DNA from: Actinomycetes bacterium | GTDB lineage: Bacteria > Actinomycetota > Coriobacteriia > Anaerosomatales > JAGXFU01 | Direction of reading: 5' to 3' | Length of the DNA: 64,000 bases | Assembly (NCBI GenBank): GCA_024637115.1 | Contig: JAGXFU010000011.1 | Location: 166,800-230,799 of the forward strand | Shown: positions 1-9,024 of the stretch, one piece after another | How the letters are laid out: each line of letters starts with the position of its first letter | Position numbering within the stretch: position 1 is the first letter of the stretch | Position numbers and translations under genes: made by a program | Notes under the pieces: model-generated | The model's input: only the letters and a program-made list of their open reading frames with translations | Databases searched by the model: none | What the model was told of the DNA's origin: nothing

Positions 1-13
1 ATAAGGGCACCCG

Positions 14-1435
14 CTAGGGACACGGTCTCTCCTTGGCATATGAGGTGGTCGACGTATCTTCATGCGTCTCAGAGATATCTCGTACGAGTTCAGGGCCGAG
101 CGTCGTCACATCGCCGGCACCCATCGTGAGAATCAGATCTCCGGGTCGTACGCTACGAGAGATGAACGGAACCACATCGACCCGATGTGGAAGGTATGCA
201 ACACGCGCCCTGGGATCAACTTCAAGCAGTGAGTCGAGTATCGTCTTTCCTGTGATGCCCGGAATCGGCGTTTCTCCAGCGCTGTACACATCCATGAGAA
301 CCACCCGGTCCGCAGCATCGAACGCCGCTCCAAAGTCACGGCCGAGAGTTTCAGTCCGACTGTAGCGGTGGGGCTGGAATATGACCCAGATTCGCTCATA
401 GCCGCACTCGCTTGCGGCCTGAAGCGTTGCTCTCACCTCCGTGGGATGATGAGCATAGTCGTCGACTACATCGATCGAATCAGCGGTTCCCACGTGGTCG
501 AAGCGCCGGCGCACTCCACCGTAGGAGCCAAGTGCTGATGCGGCAGCTTGGAGATCTCCTTCAGCCACCCATGCAGCCGCAAGCGCCGCTGTGGCATTCT
601 GAACCATATGCTCGCCCGGGACAGTAATCGACGCGTCAACACGGCTTCCATCAGGGAACGTCACGGTGAAGCGTGAACGCAGCCCCTCGCGCACCATGTC
701 GTGGTAGCGCACATCAGCCAGCTCAGCTGCGCCATACGTCAGCATGGGAGCGGATGTCTCGCGAGCCAGCTCGCACAAGCGAGCATCATCGGCGCACACG
801 ATCAGCCGACCATCCGGCGGTACCTTGCCCATGAATTCGACGAATGTCTGTTCGACCCGCTCAAGTGAACCGTAGTGATCGAGGTGATCCGCCTCGACGT
901 TCGTGACGATTGCGATGTGAGGATCGAGATACACAAATGACCCATCCGATTCGTCGGCCTCAACGATGTAGTGTGTGCCGGTCCCGGATGCAGCATTGGT
1001 GCCGCGAGCGGCCACTTCGCCACCTACAAGGTATGTCGGAGAGAGACCCATCCCCTCGAACATGGTGGCAACCATGGCGCTCGTGGTCGTCTTGCCATGT
1101 GTCCCCGCTATTGCGATGGTCTGAAGCTCTCCCGCGAGATGCGCGAGCATCTGCGCTCGGGGCCACACAGGTATCTCTCGTGCGCGCGCGGCGGCAAGCT
1201 CGGGGTTCGACTCAGGAATCGCCGAGGAAATGACAACGACTTCGGGGTCGCCCAGGTTCTCCTCGGCATGTCCTATCGCGACGGGAATCCCCGCATCGCG
1301 CAGGTTCTTTGAGTAGCGGGAGTCCTTGAGGTCGGATCCGGTCACGCTGATGCCGCGATCGTGCGCGATACGCGCAATGCCGCTCATGCCGGCACCGCCA
1401 ACACCAATGAAGTGGGCATAGATCCGAGAACTCAC
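14..1435 (-). CDS. murC: UDP-N-acetylmuramate--L-alanine ligase MurC
   Basis: Cytoplasmic ATP-dependent ligase that adds L-alanine to UDP-MurNAc, the first step in building the peptidoglycan stem peptide. The 473-residue protein is full length. It has the N-terminal nucleotide-binding loop GVGGAGMSG (residues 11-19), the Mur-ligase P-loop GTHGKTT (111-117) and the DDYAHHPTE motif of the C-terminal half. The start overlaps the murG stop by 4 bases (ATGA), so the two are translationally coupled. It is the last dcw gene in view; only 13 bases follow it, so the next gene is outside the window. Identification is secure. Confidence 0.97.
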   Translation of the reverse strand: MSSRIYAHFIGVGGAGMSGIARIAHDRGISVTGSDLKDSRYSKNLRDAGIPVAIGHAEENLGDPEVVVISSAIPESNPELAAARAREIPVWPRAQMLAHLAGELQTIAIAGTHGKTTTSAMVATMFEGMGLSPTYLVGGEVAARGTNAASGTGTHYIVEADESDGSFVYLDPHIAIVTNVEADHLDHYGSLERVEQTFVEFMGKVPPDGRLIVCADDARLCELARETSAPMLTYGAAELADVRYHDMVREGLRSRFTVTFPDGSRVDASITVPGEHMVQNATAALAAAWVAEGDLQAAASALGSYGGVRRRFDHVGTADSIDVVDDYAHHPTEVRATLQAASECGYERIWVIFQPHRYSRTETLGRDFGAAFDAADRVVLMDVYSAGETPIPGITGKTILDSLLEVDPRARVAYLPHRVDVVPFISRSVRPGDLILTMGAGDVTTLGPELVRDISETHEDTSTTSYAKERPCP

Positions 1436-2544
1436 GAAGCCTCCTTGTTGTGTCGCTCACCCGCAGCGGTCTGGAGCAACTCTACTACGAGATGAGCTGC
1501 ATCAATACGCCCAAGACGGGCTGCTGCGGCAGCCATAGTAGCACGCGCAGGAGCGTCGGCTAGCAGGTTCGTAACCGTCCCGATGAACGATGCGTCATCG
1601 ATGTCGGCATCTGCGAACACAATAGCACCACCGGCATCCTGAACCCCCCGCGCATTGCCGGTCTGATGATCATCGGTTGCATATGGATACGGAATCAGCA
1701 CTGATGGACGACCCAGCGCCGTGATCTCCGCAATCGATGTTGCTCCCGCACGGGCGACTACAAGGTCAGATGCGGCCAACGCCGATCCCATGTCGTCGAT
1801 GTAATCGACAACCTTGTATCTCGAGTTCTGCTGACCAACGACAGCGAGCACCGTATCATGCTCCGCGGGTCCTGTAACGTGTACTACGTGGGTGTTCGGA
1901 ACTGCGAGTAGCTCGTCCCTGGCGCCGCCAATCACGCTGTTGATGTGACGCGCTCCGCGACTTCCGCCAAAGACCAGAAGCATGGTCTCGTGCTCTGAGA
2001 CTCCAAGGCCGGCGCGACCCGCAGCGGGATCGGCATCGAGTACCCCGGGTCGGACAGGATTGCCCGTCAGCGTGACTCGGCCGTGTCCGGAGAAACGATC
2101 TACCGACGACTCATACGTCACACCAATCGAGTCCGCCCAACGTGACAAGATTCGATTCGCCAATCCGGGGACCGAATTCTGCTCATGTAGAACGAGGGGT
2201 CGCCTGGTTACGAGTGCAGCGAGTCCGACCGGAATCGACACATATCCTCCGAACCCGATCACGACATCAGGACGGCGTTTTGAGATCAGGGCGATGGCGC
2301 GCACGGTAGAGACCCCAATGACCAGGAGCGCCATGACCAGTGACAGCGGTCGTGAGCGATCGAAGCCACGCGCCGGCAGCGCGAAAAAGCGAACGCCCGC
2401 CTCGGGTACGAGGCGGGCCTCAAGACCGCCGGGGGTGCCAACGAAGTCAATCTCACTATGCCCTTCGGCGCGCAGCCTTTCGGCCACCGCGAGCGCCGGA
2501 TAGATGTGCCCGGCTGTCCCCCCGCCGCTCATCATTACGCGCAC
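1432..2544 (-). CDS. murG: UDP-GlcNAc:lipid I N-acetylglucosaminyltransferase MurG
   Basis: Membrane-associated GT28 enzyme that adds GlcNAc to lipid I to make lipid II. I place the start at a GTG at 2544 because AAGGAG sits 7 bases upstream and the family N-terminus follows immediately (VRVMMSGGGTAGH). A longer reading frame to 2625 adds 27 residues with no resemblance to MurG. The product is 370 residues with the glycine-rich GGGTAGH acceptor loop at 7-13 and a C-terminal donor site region (FGGSRGARHIN, ARAGATSIAE). The start lies 89 bases inside the ftsW gene, and the stop overlaps murC by 4 bases. Confidence 0.96.
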   Translation of the reverse strand: MRVMMSGGGTAGHIYPALAVAERLRAEGHSEIDFVGTPGGLEARLVPEAGVRFFALPARGFDRSRPLSLVMALLVIGVSTVRAIALISKRRPDVVIGFGGYVSIPVGLAALVTRRPLVLHEQNSVPGLANRILSRWADSIGVTYESSVDRFSGHGRVTLTGNPVRPGVLDADPAAGRAGLGVSEHETMLLVFGGSRGARHINSVIGGARDELLAVPNTHVVHVTGPAEHDTVLAVVGQQNSRYKVVDYIDDMGSALAASDLVVARAGATSIAEITALGRPSVLIPYPYATDDHQTGNARGVQDAGGAIVFADADIDDASFIGTVTNLLADAPARATMAAAAARLGRIDAAHLVVELLQTAAGERHNKEAS

Positions 2545-3694
2545 GTGTCTGCTCCTTGAGTTGAGTGGACGGCACGGCCCGAACGCCGCGCGTTCCATAC
2601 GTTGAGACTGACAGAATGATTCCAATGCACAACATGGTGAACGTCAGCGACGAGCCACCAAAACTCACAAGTGGAAGCGGAATACCCGTGACGGGCATGA
2701 GGTTTGTGACCGCAGCCATGTTCATAAGGGCCTGAGTAACGATCATCGCAGTCAGTCCGCCGGCGAGAAGCCGTCCGTAGGTATCCTTTGCGCCCATGGC
2801 AATTCGAATCCCGGCATAGGCGAACACAATGAATGCCACAACGATTGAGAGCGTTCCTACCAATCCGAGCTCCTCGCCGATGATCGCGAAGATGAAGTCA
2901 GTGTGCGCGGCTGGCAGGTAGAAGAACTTCTGCCGCGACATCGCAACGCCCACGCCGTCGAGACCGCCCGAGCCGAACGCCAGAAGTGCCTGAATCGTTT
3001 GGTATCCGCTCCCCTGCGGGTCGGCCCACGGATCGAGAAAGGCAAAGAACCGCGCTGCACGATATGGGGCTATCAGGATCGCAGCCCCTACCGCACCGAA
3101 CCCGACAATCGAGAGACCCCCGACAAGCCCCCAGGACACGCCGCCAAGTATCAGCACCATGAATGCGGCGATCAGGATCGACATCGTGGTTCCCATGTCC
3201 GGCTGAGCCATGACAAGCGCGGTAACCGCACCGAGCGCCAGCCCGAGGCGACCCCAGAATTCCTTGCCGGAGATCGCCCGAGCATCCAACTGTGACAAAA
3301 GTAGCGCAACGACCATGACACAGCCGAATTTTGCATACTCCGACGGCTGAATAGTGAAGAAGCCGAGATCGATCCAACGCTGCGCGCCCCATTTACCAAC
3401 GCCAATGACCAGCACGAGAATCAGACCGACTATCGACACGCCGTAGACGGTCCAGCTCATATTCTTATAGCGGTGGTAGTCGAACTGCTTGACCGCAACG
3501 AGAATGATCACGCCGAGACAGATCCACATGATCTGCCGCTTGAGATGATAGGTGCTGTCACCGGTACGGACAAAGTCGGACACGAAGGCTGCCGAGGAGA
3601 TCATCACAAGTCCCGCAATCGTCAGAAACACGGTGGACCCAAGCAGCAGATATCGGGCGATAGGTCCTCCGGAAAGCGTGCGCGGGCCCTTCAT
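2456..3694 (-). CDS. ftsW: Lipid II polymerase FtsW (SEDS family)
   Basis: Polytopic SEDS glycosyltransferase that polymerises lipid II at the division septum together with the class B PBP encoded upstream in the operon. The 412-residue protein has about ten hydrophobic segments, a short cytoplasmic N-terminus, the conserved region GMTVLALPAGTGLP-like stretch is represented here by NLMPVTGIPLPLVSFGGSS near the C-terminus, and a basic Arg-rich tail. The tail is coded by the stretch shared with the start of murG. Start overlaps the murD stop by 4 bases. Its position inside the mur cluster argues for FtsW rather than RodA. Confidence 0.94.
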   Translation of the reverse strand: MKGPRTLSGGPIARYLLLGSTVFLTIAGLVMISSAAFVSDFVRTGDSTYHLKRQIMWICLGVIILVAVKQFDYHRYKNMSWTVYGVSIVGLILVLVIGVGKWGAQRWIDLGFFTIQPSEYAKFGCVMVVALLLSQLDARAISGKEFWGRLGLALGAVTALVMAQPDMGTTMSILIAAFMVLILGGVSWGLVGGLSIVGFGAVGAAILIAPYRAARFFAFLDPWADPQGSGYQTIQALLAFGSGGLDGVGVAMSRQKFFYLPAAHTDFIFAIIGEELGLVGTLSIVVAFIVFAYAGIRIAMGAKDTYGRLLAGGLTAMIVTQALMNMAAVTNLMPVTGIPLPLVSFGGSSLTFTMLCIGIILSVSTYGTRGVRAVPSTQLKEQTRARNDERRGDSRAHLSGARGGRKAARRRA

Positions 3695-5073
3695 TCTGGA
3701 TTCACCACGCTTCCACCGTTCACTGTGGCTCGGAACGTATCGCCCCGCTCAGCATAGCCGGAGAATTCGTCGAAACTCGCACACGCGGGCGAAAGAAGGA
3801 CTACGTCACCTGGGCGGGCGAGTTGTCGTGCGGCCTCCACTGCATCCCTCATCCCACCTGCACGAATGACCGTTACACACTCATCGAGGGCAGCCGCGAT
3901 ATCCGCACCTGCTTCGCCAAAGGCAACCACCGCGCGACAAGCACGTACATCGTCGCACAGTTCCGAAAAATCATTGCCTTTGTTGCGACCACCAAGCAGG
4001 AGTATCACCGATCTATCCGCGAACGCTGTGAGAGCCATACGGGTCGCGCCGGGATTCGTTGCTTTGGAATCGTTGATGAACTCGACACCTGAGTGCGTAG
4101 CGATCGGTTCGAGTCGATGGGCGATCGGGACGAAGGAACGCAGTCCTTCGGCAATCAACGCCGGCGCGACACCTAGTGCGCTGACGGCACGGGCGGCAGC
4201 GAGCGCATTGCTCACGTTGTGATCGCCGCGGATGTGCAGTTCCGACCGGTTCACGATTTCGAACGTGCCGGCTGCCGTGTCGATGAGAAGCTCATCGGTC
4301 TCCAGACCCGCCCCTCCCGCCGGGACCGCTGAGCGCGAAATGGGCGCCACCACGATTCCCTGATCACGCAACGAAGTGGCATAGGGGGCCGAACCCGGGT
4401 CATCGATGTCAACAACCGCGGTATCACCCTCACCCATGTTGGCGAATATCCGCGCCTTGTCGTACGCATATGCGTCAAGCGATCCGTGCCAATCGATGTG
4501 GTCGGGAGTTATGTTGAGCAGAACAGCCACTCGCGGCCTAAACTGCTGCGTGAGCGCGAGCTGAAATGACGATACCTCTGCAACAATGATCGTGGAGGGG
4601 CCAGAGACCCCAACAACAGCGATAGCAGGATCCCCGATGTTTCCCACGCACTCCACCGGCAGCCCTGCGCATCTGATGATATGGGCGATCAGACTGGTGA
4701 CCGTCGTCTTGCCGTTAGTGCCCGTGACCGCCACCCATGGTGAATCTGAGAGCTCAAAAGCGAATTCGATCTCACTGATTACTCGATGGGCTCGTGCTCG
4801 TGCCGACTGAACGAGCGGGGCAGAGGGCGGAATCCCCGGACTCGCGATGACCACGTCATGGGAAAGCGAAACCTCGGTGGCCCCGAGGTTCACGGTGACA
4901 CCAAGCCGACGGAGTTCAGTGGCAATCGCCTGCTGTTGCTCACCATCTCGCTCGTCATACACGGTCAGCGTTGCCTCAGCGCCAGCAGAAATCGCATCGA
5001 GCACATACTGAGATACGGCTACGCCAGTGACTCCCGTGCCGAGAACAGCGATATCTCCTGTGAGGGGGTTCAC
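3691..5073 (-). CDS. murD: UDP-N-acetylmuramoylalanine--D-glutamate ligase MurD
   Basis: Cytoplasmic ATP-dependent ligase adding D-glutamate to UDP-MurNAc-L-Ala. It is 460 residues, the usual length, with the N-terminal binding domain (LGTGVTGVAV), the P-loop GTNGKTT at 118-124, and the C-terminal FINDSKATNPGATRMAL motif that is diagnostic of MurD. It starts 3 bases after the mraY stop and overlaps ftsW by 4 bases, in the standard dcw order. Confidence 0.97.
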   Translation of the reverse strand: MNPLTGDIAVLGTGVTGVAVSQYVLDAISAGAEATLTVYDERDGEQQQAIATELRRLGVTVNLGATEVSLSHDVVIASPGIPPSAPLVQSARARAHRVISEIEFAFELSDSPWVAVTGTNGKTTVTSLIAHIIRCAGLPVECVGNIGDPAIAVVGVSGPSTIIVAEVSSFQLALTQQFRPRVAVLLNITPDHIDWHGSLDAYAYDKARIFANMGEGDTAVVDIDDPGSAPYATSLRDQGIVVAPISRSAVPAGGAGLETDELLIDTAAGTFEIVNRSELHIRGDHNVSNALAAARAVSALGVAPALIAEGLRSFVPIAHRLEPIATHSGVEFINDSKATNPGATRMALTAFADRSVILLLGGRNKGNDFSELCDDVRACRAVVAFGEAGADIAAALDECVTVIRAGGMRDAVEAARQLARPGDVVLLSPACASFDEFSGYAERGDTFRATVNGGSVVNPE

Positions 5074-5076
5074 AAC

Positions 5077-6120
5077 CTATCCCCTCACCGATTCAACGAA
5101 GTACAGCGCAAAGCCGGCACCGGCCATGATTCCTGTGACGATCCAGAAGCGAACCATCACCTTTGTCTCAGACCACCCTTTCATCTCAAAGTGGTGGTGT
5201 ATCGGCGCCATTCGAAAGAGACGCTTTCCGGTCAGCTTGAAACCCGCCACCTGAAACACAACCGACAGTGTCTCGATGAGGTAGATTCCGCCGATCAGAA
5301 TGAGCAACAGTTCTGTCTTGGTAACAACAGCGAACGCCGCGACCGCAGCGCCCAAGCCAAGTGAGCCCGTGTCGCCCATGAAGATGTCTGCGGGGTAGCT
5401 GTTATACCAGAGGAAACCTATACACGCCCCCGCAATAGCGGCCGCGAGAAGCGCGATCTCGAGGCGACTCTGTCGAAACGCAATGCCTGCATAGGCGAAC
5501 ATGACGATCGTGACCGTCCCGGCGGCGAGGCCATCGAGACCATCAGTGAGGTTCACGGCATTCGATTCGGCGATGATCATGATGAAGACGAGACCGACAT
5601 AGAGCCATGGAACGGTCCAGGCTAATCCACCAATGTCAAAATTGCTCGTCCAGATGCCAAGGTCGATTGAGTTCTCCAGCAACGGCAGACGCACGATCGC
5701 ATCGATACCCGCCCAGTTCACTGCGAGTAGACAAAACGCGATCGCAATGACGCCTTGGCCAATGAGCTTGGCGCGCGGAGTCAGTCCCAACGAGCGCGCA
5801 TGCGATACTTTGGACCAGTCGTCAACGAATCCGAGCACGCCGCAGAGCAGCGTCACAGCGAGTGCGAGCAAGCTCCTTCGGCCATAGTTACCCATGAGAA
5901 CGTAGGTCGCAGCCACAATCAGCAATATGAGCACGCCACCCATGGTGGGCGTGCCTTGTTTGACCAGATGTCCTTGCGGTCCATCCGCTCGTACCTGCTG
6001 GCCGATGTTGCGAACCCTGAGCAGGCGGATCCAGAACGGGAAGAACAGCGCTGTCGCAATGAGTGCGACGACAACAGCGAGAAAGACCTGGTAGCTCGGA
6101 TACTGCGCCAGTCTAAACAC
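5077..6120 (-). CDS. mraY: Phospho-N-acetylmuramoyl-pentapeptide transferase MraY
   Basis: Integral membrane enzyme that transfers phospho-MurNAc-pentapeptide to undecaprenyl phosphate to form lipid I. The 347-residue protein has about ten hydrophobic helices and the catalytic and substrate motifs VDDWSK, NLTDGLDGLA and GDTGSLGLG; the APIHHHFE motif near the C-terminus is MraY-specific. The start is a GTG that overlaps the murF stop by 8 bases. The Shine-Dalgarno sequence is weak, so coupling to murF translation is likely. Confidence 0.97.
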   Translation of the reverse strand: MFRLAQYPSYQVFLAVVVALIATALFFPFWIRLLRVRNIGQQVRADGPQGHLVKQGTPTMGGVLILLIVAATYVLMGNYGRRSLLALAVTLLCGVLGFVDDWSKVSHARSLGLTPRAKLIGQGVIAIAFCLLAVNWAGIDAIVRLPLLENSIDLGIWTSNFDIGGLAWTVPWLYVGLVFIMIIAESNAVNLTDGLDGLAAGTVTIVMFAYAGIAFRQSRLEIALLAAAIAGACIGFLWYNSYPADIFMGDTGSLGLGAAVAAFAVVTKTELLLILIGGIYLIETLSVVFQVAGFKLTGKRLFRMAPIHHHFEMKGWSETKVMVRFWIVTGIMAGAGFALYFVESVRG

Positions 6121-7525
6121 CTGGACTCACAATCCCTTCAATGATGCGTTCCAGTCCCATGACGCGCGACGCTTTGACGAGCACCACGTCGCCGGGAAGA
6201 ACGAGGGTCGCGAGATAGGCCGCCGCTCCGTCCACGGAGTCAAACGGATGAATGTGATCGTCGTCCATTCCCTCAGCGCGCGCACCATCCGCAATGCGGC
6301 GCGCACGTTTCCCAATGGTGAGCAATGCGTCGAGAGGAAGTCGGGCGACTTCCTCTCCGATGCGAAAATGGGCGAGTTCAGTCAGTGAACCGAGTTCCGC
6401 CATGTCGCCAAGAACCGCAATCCGAGAACCTGTCGCTTGCATTTCAGCCAAGGTCTCGATCGCTGCCCGCATCGACGTGGGATTCGCGTTATATGCATCA
6501 TTGATGACGAACACGCCGCTCGCACTTTGAAAAGCCTGCATCCGCATCTCGCCGGCTTGGGCACTCTCAAGCCCCTCGATGACGTCATCGAGTCCCACAT
6601 CAAGATGGAGGCCGACAGCGGCGGCTGCGAGTGCATTGTAGACGTTGTGACGTCCGGGAATGGCCAACTGCACATCACGTGACCCCTCTTCGCTCACAAG
6701 CGTGAACGAAGCGCAGCCCTCCGGATTCACTGTCAAATCGCGAGCCGATATCTCTGCAGCGTTCTCAACTCCGTAACGCACTACCCGAGCCGAAGCCCTC
6801 CGGGCGAGAACCGACGAGAAGGCGTCGTCTGCGTTGAGGAAGATCGCTCCGGAGGCGGGGGTCGCTTCAACCAGTTCACCTTTCGCCGAAGCGATAGCCT
6901 CTTGGTTGCCAAGCAACTCGATATGACTGGTTCCGACGTTCGTTACGATTCCGGCCGTCGGTCCCGCAATCTCACACAAACGGGCAATCTGGCCCTCACC
7001 CCGCATCGCCATCTCAACAACAAGCACATCTGTGTCGGCACCGGCTCTAAGAATCGTGAGAGGAACCCCGAGTTCGTTGTTCTGATTCCCATACGTAGCC
7101 ACAACCCTGGAGCGGACGGATAGAACCGAGGTGATGAAATCCTTTGTTGTGGTCTTTCCAGTCGATCCGGTTACGGCTACGACGGGGCAAAACAGGCGGC
7201 CTCGGTGATATGCCGCAAGCGCTTGAACGGCGCCAAGAGCATCGTCAACGCGGACAACCGCGACATCACGCTCTCGCGCACGTGCGAGACCATCCGCGAT
7301 CTCCTCGGCAGGCCGCGTCACGATGAGTGCGCGAGCACCCAGCGACACAGCGTCCAAGAGGTACTCATGCCCATCAACGCGGTCACCCTCGAATGCGATG
7401 AATACCACACCGGGCTCGACATGACGTGAATCAGTCGCGACGCCATTTACCATGGCGGAATCGGAGCCTGAGAGCAGTTCGCCGCCCACGACCGACACGA
7501 GAGTCTCAAGAGAGAGCGTCAGCAT
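6113..7525 (-). CDS. murF: UDP-MurNAc-tripeptide--D-Ala-D-Ala ligase MurF
   Basis: Adds the D-Ala-D-Ala dipeptide to complete the UDP-MurNAc-pentapeptide in the cytoplasm. It is 470 residues with the N-terminal MurF domain (VNGVATDSRHVEPG), the P-loop GSTGKTTTKDF and the C-terminal motif NDAYNANPTSM. It overlaps the murE stop by 7 bases and mraY by 8 bases, indicating a tightly coupled operon. Confidence 0.97.
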   Translation of the reverse strand: MLTLSLETLVSVVGGELLSGSDSAMVNGVATDSRHVEPGVVFIAFEGDRVDGHEYLLDAVSLGARALIVTRPAEEIADGLARARERDVAVVRVDDALGAVQALAAYHRGRLFCPVVAVTGSTGKTTTKDFITSVLSVRSRVVATYGNQNNELGVPLTILRAGADTDVLVVEMAMRGEGQIARLCEIAGPTAGIVTNVGTSHIELLGNQEAIASAKGELVEATPASGAIFLNADDAFSSVLARRASARVVRYGVENAAEISARDLTVNPEGCASFTLVSEEGSRDVQLAIPGRHNVYNALAAAAVGLHLDVGLDDVIEGLESAQAGEMRMQAFQSASGVFVINDAYNANPTSMRAAIETLAEMQATGSRIAVLGDMAELGSLTELAHFRIGEEVARLPLDALLTIGKRARRIADGARAEGMDDDHIHPFDSVDGAAAYLATLVLPGDVVLVKASRVMGLERIIEGIVSPGV

Positions 7526-9015
7526 TGTTTCGCAATCTCCTCTCGAGCTACCTCGCGGTCATCAAAGTGGATAGTCCTATCGGCGAATATCTGATAGTCC
7601 TCGTGACCCTTGCCCGCAATGAGCACTGCGTCGCCTTCGGAGGCCTGCCCGATCGCCGCGGCGATTGCTGCCTGACGGTCAATCTCCACCTGATAGCTCG
7701 CAGGACCCTCCCGAAGGCCATCTTCAATCTGCAGGATGATGCCAACAGGGTCTTCGGATCGCGGATTGTCCGTAGTAACCACGATGTGATCAGCGACCAG
7801 GGCCGCGGCGCGACCCATCAGCGCGCGCTTCTCAGGGTCTCGATCGCCACCGGCACCGAATACGGCAATCACTCGACCAGGAGTAGCGTCACGGACGGCA
7901 GTCAGTGCCTTCTCCAGACTATCCGGAGTGTGAGCGTAGTCCACAAAGACATTGAATCCCAGGTCTGTATCGATTCGCTCAAGCCTTCCGGGAACCTGTG
8001 GAGCCATCTCAAGTCCATGCACGATGGTCTGCAAATCGATTCCAAGTGCGATTGCGCAGCCGACGGCGACCAGCGCGTTGCTCACGTTGTAGAGCGCAGC
8101 AAGTGGCAGACGTACTGGGGCAACGCCGAGAGGCGTGTGCAGTCGGAATTCGGAACTGGATGCCCGTAGTCGAACATCGGTGGCGCGGATATCCGCCTCG
8201 GCGGCCATCCCTACGGTGAGAACCCCGTCCAGCTCAGCGGCCATGCCCGCCCCGAGCGTGTCATCGATGTTGATCACTCGAGTAGCCACATCGAAATCCG
8301 TGAAGAGTCGACGTTTGACGGCGAAGTACTCCTCGATCGTCTGATGGTAGTCCAGATGGTCCTGGGTGAGATTCGTGAACGCAGCTACCGAAAAGTGAGC
8401 TGCGTCGACGCGATGCAGGTCGATCGCATGGCTCGACACTTCCATCGAGACCGCATCAAGGCGTTGCTCGACCATGCGCGCAAAGAGAGCCTGCAGGTCA
8501 GCTGACTCAGGAGTGGTCCGACTCGAATCGATCCGTTCCTCGGCAATTCGGGTTTCGACCGTGCCTATGAGCCCGGTGCGACGACCTGAGGCACGCAGCA
8601 CGCTGTCGCACAGGTACGTCGTGGTCGTCTTGCCGTTCGTGCCCGTGATACCGACCAACTCGAGCCGGGAACTCGGAGAATCGTAGAAGCGATCAGCGGC
8701 ATCGGCGAGCGCCACCCTGCTGTCAGGGACCACTACTTGTGGAACTTCGAGACCGGGAATAGAGTGCTCAAGCACCAGGGCGCTCGCACCGCGTTGCACC
8801 GCATCAGATGCGAACTCATGCCCATCGTGACGAAAACCCTTGATGCAAAAGAACACGTCGCCCGGCTCCACGGAATCAGAGCGATATGCCACGCCCGAGA
8901 TACGTGTGTGTGCAACGTCTCCCGCGAATGACTCCCCCACCAAGATTTCGGCCAGTTCTTTCAGTTTCTGTGCTCCCCTGCCTCGATACGAACGAGTGAT
9001 TCTAGCATGCGACAC
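7519..9015 (-). CDS. murE: UDP-MurNAc-L-Ala-D-Glu--diamino-acid ligase MurE
   Basis: Adds the third residue of the stem peptide. The 498-residue protein has the P-loop GTNGKTT at 125-131 and the motif TTDNPRSEDP. A DNPR signature at this place is the established mark of meso-diaminopimelate-adding MurE, as opposed to lysine-adding enzymes. The annotated ATG at 9015 has only a weak purine stretch upstream. The family N-terminus (LKELAEIL) begins at about residue 18, just after a purine-rich AGGGGAG, so the true start could be an in-frame non-ATG codon there. It begins 9 bases after the ftsI stop. Confidence 0.95.
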   Translation of the reverse strand: MSHARITRSYRGRGAQKLKELAEILVGESFAGDVAHTRISGVAYRSDSVEPGDVFFCIKGFRHDGHEFASDAVQRGASALVLEHSIPGLEVPQVVVPDSRVALADAADRFYDSPSSRLELVGITGTNGKTTTTYLCDSVLRASGRRTGLIGTVETRIAEERIDSSRTTPESADLQALFARMVEQRLDAVSMEVSSHAIDLHRVDAAHFSVAAFTNLTQDHLDYHQTIEEYFAVKRRLFTDFDVATRVINIDDTLGAGMAAELDGVLTVGMAAEADIRATDVRLRASSSEFRLHTPLGVAPVRLPLAALYNVSNALVAVGCAIALGIDLQTIVHGLEMAPQVPGRLERIDTDLGFNVFVDYAHTPDSLEKALTAVRDATPGRVIAVFGAGGDRDPEKRALMGRAAALVADHIVVTTDNPRSEDPVGIILQIEDGLREGPASYQVEIDRQAAIAAAIGQASEGDAVLIAGKGHEDYQIFADRTIHFDDREVAREEIAKQC

Positions 9016-9024
9016 ATCCCATTC

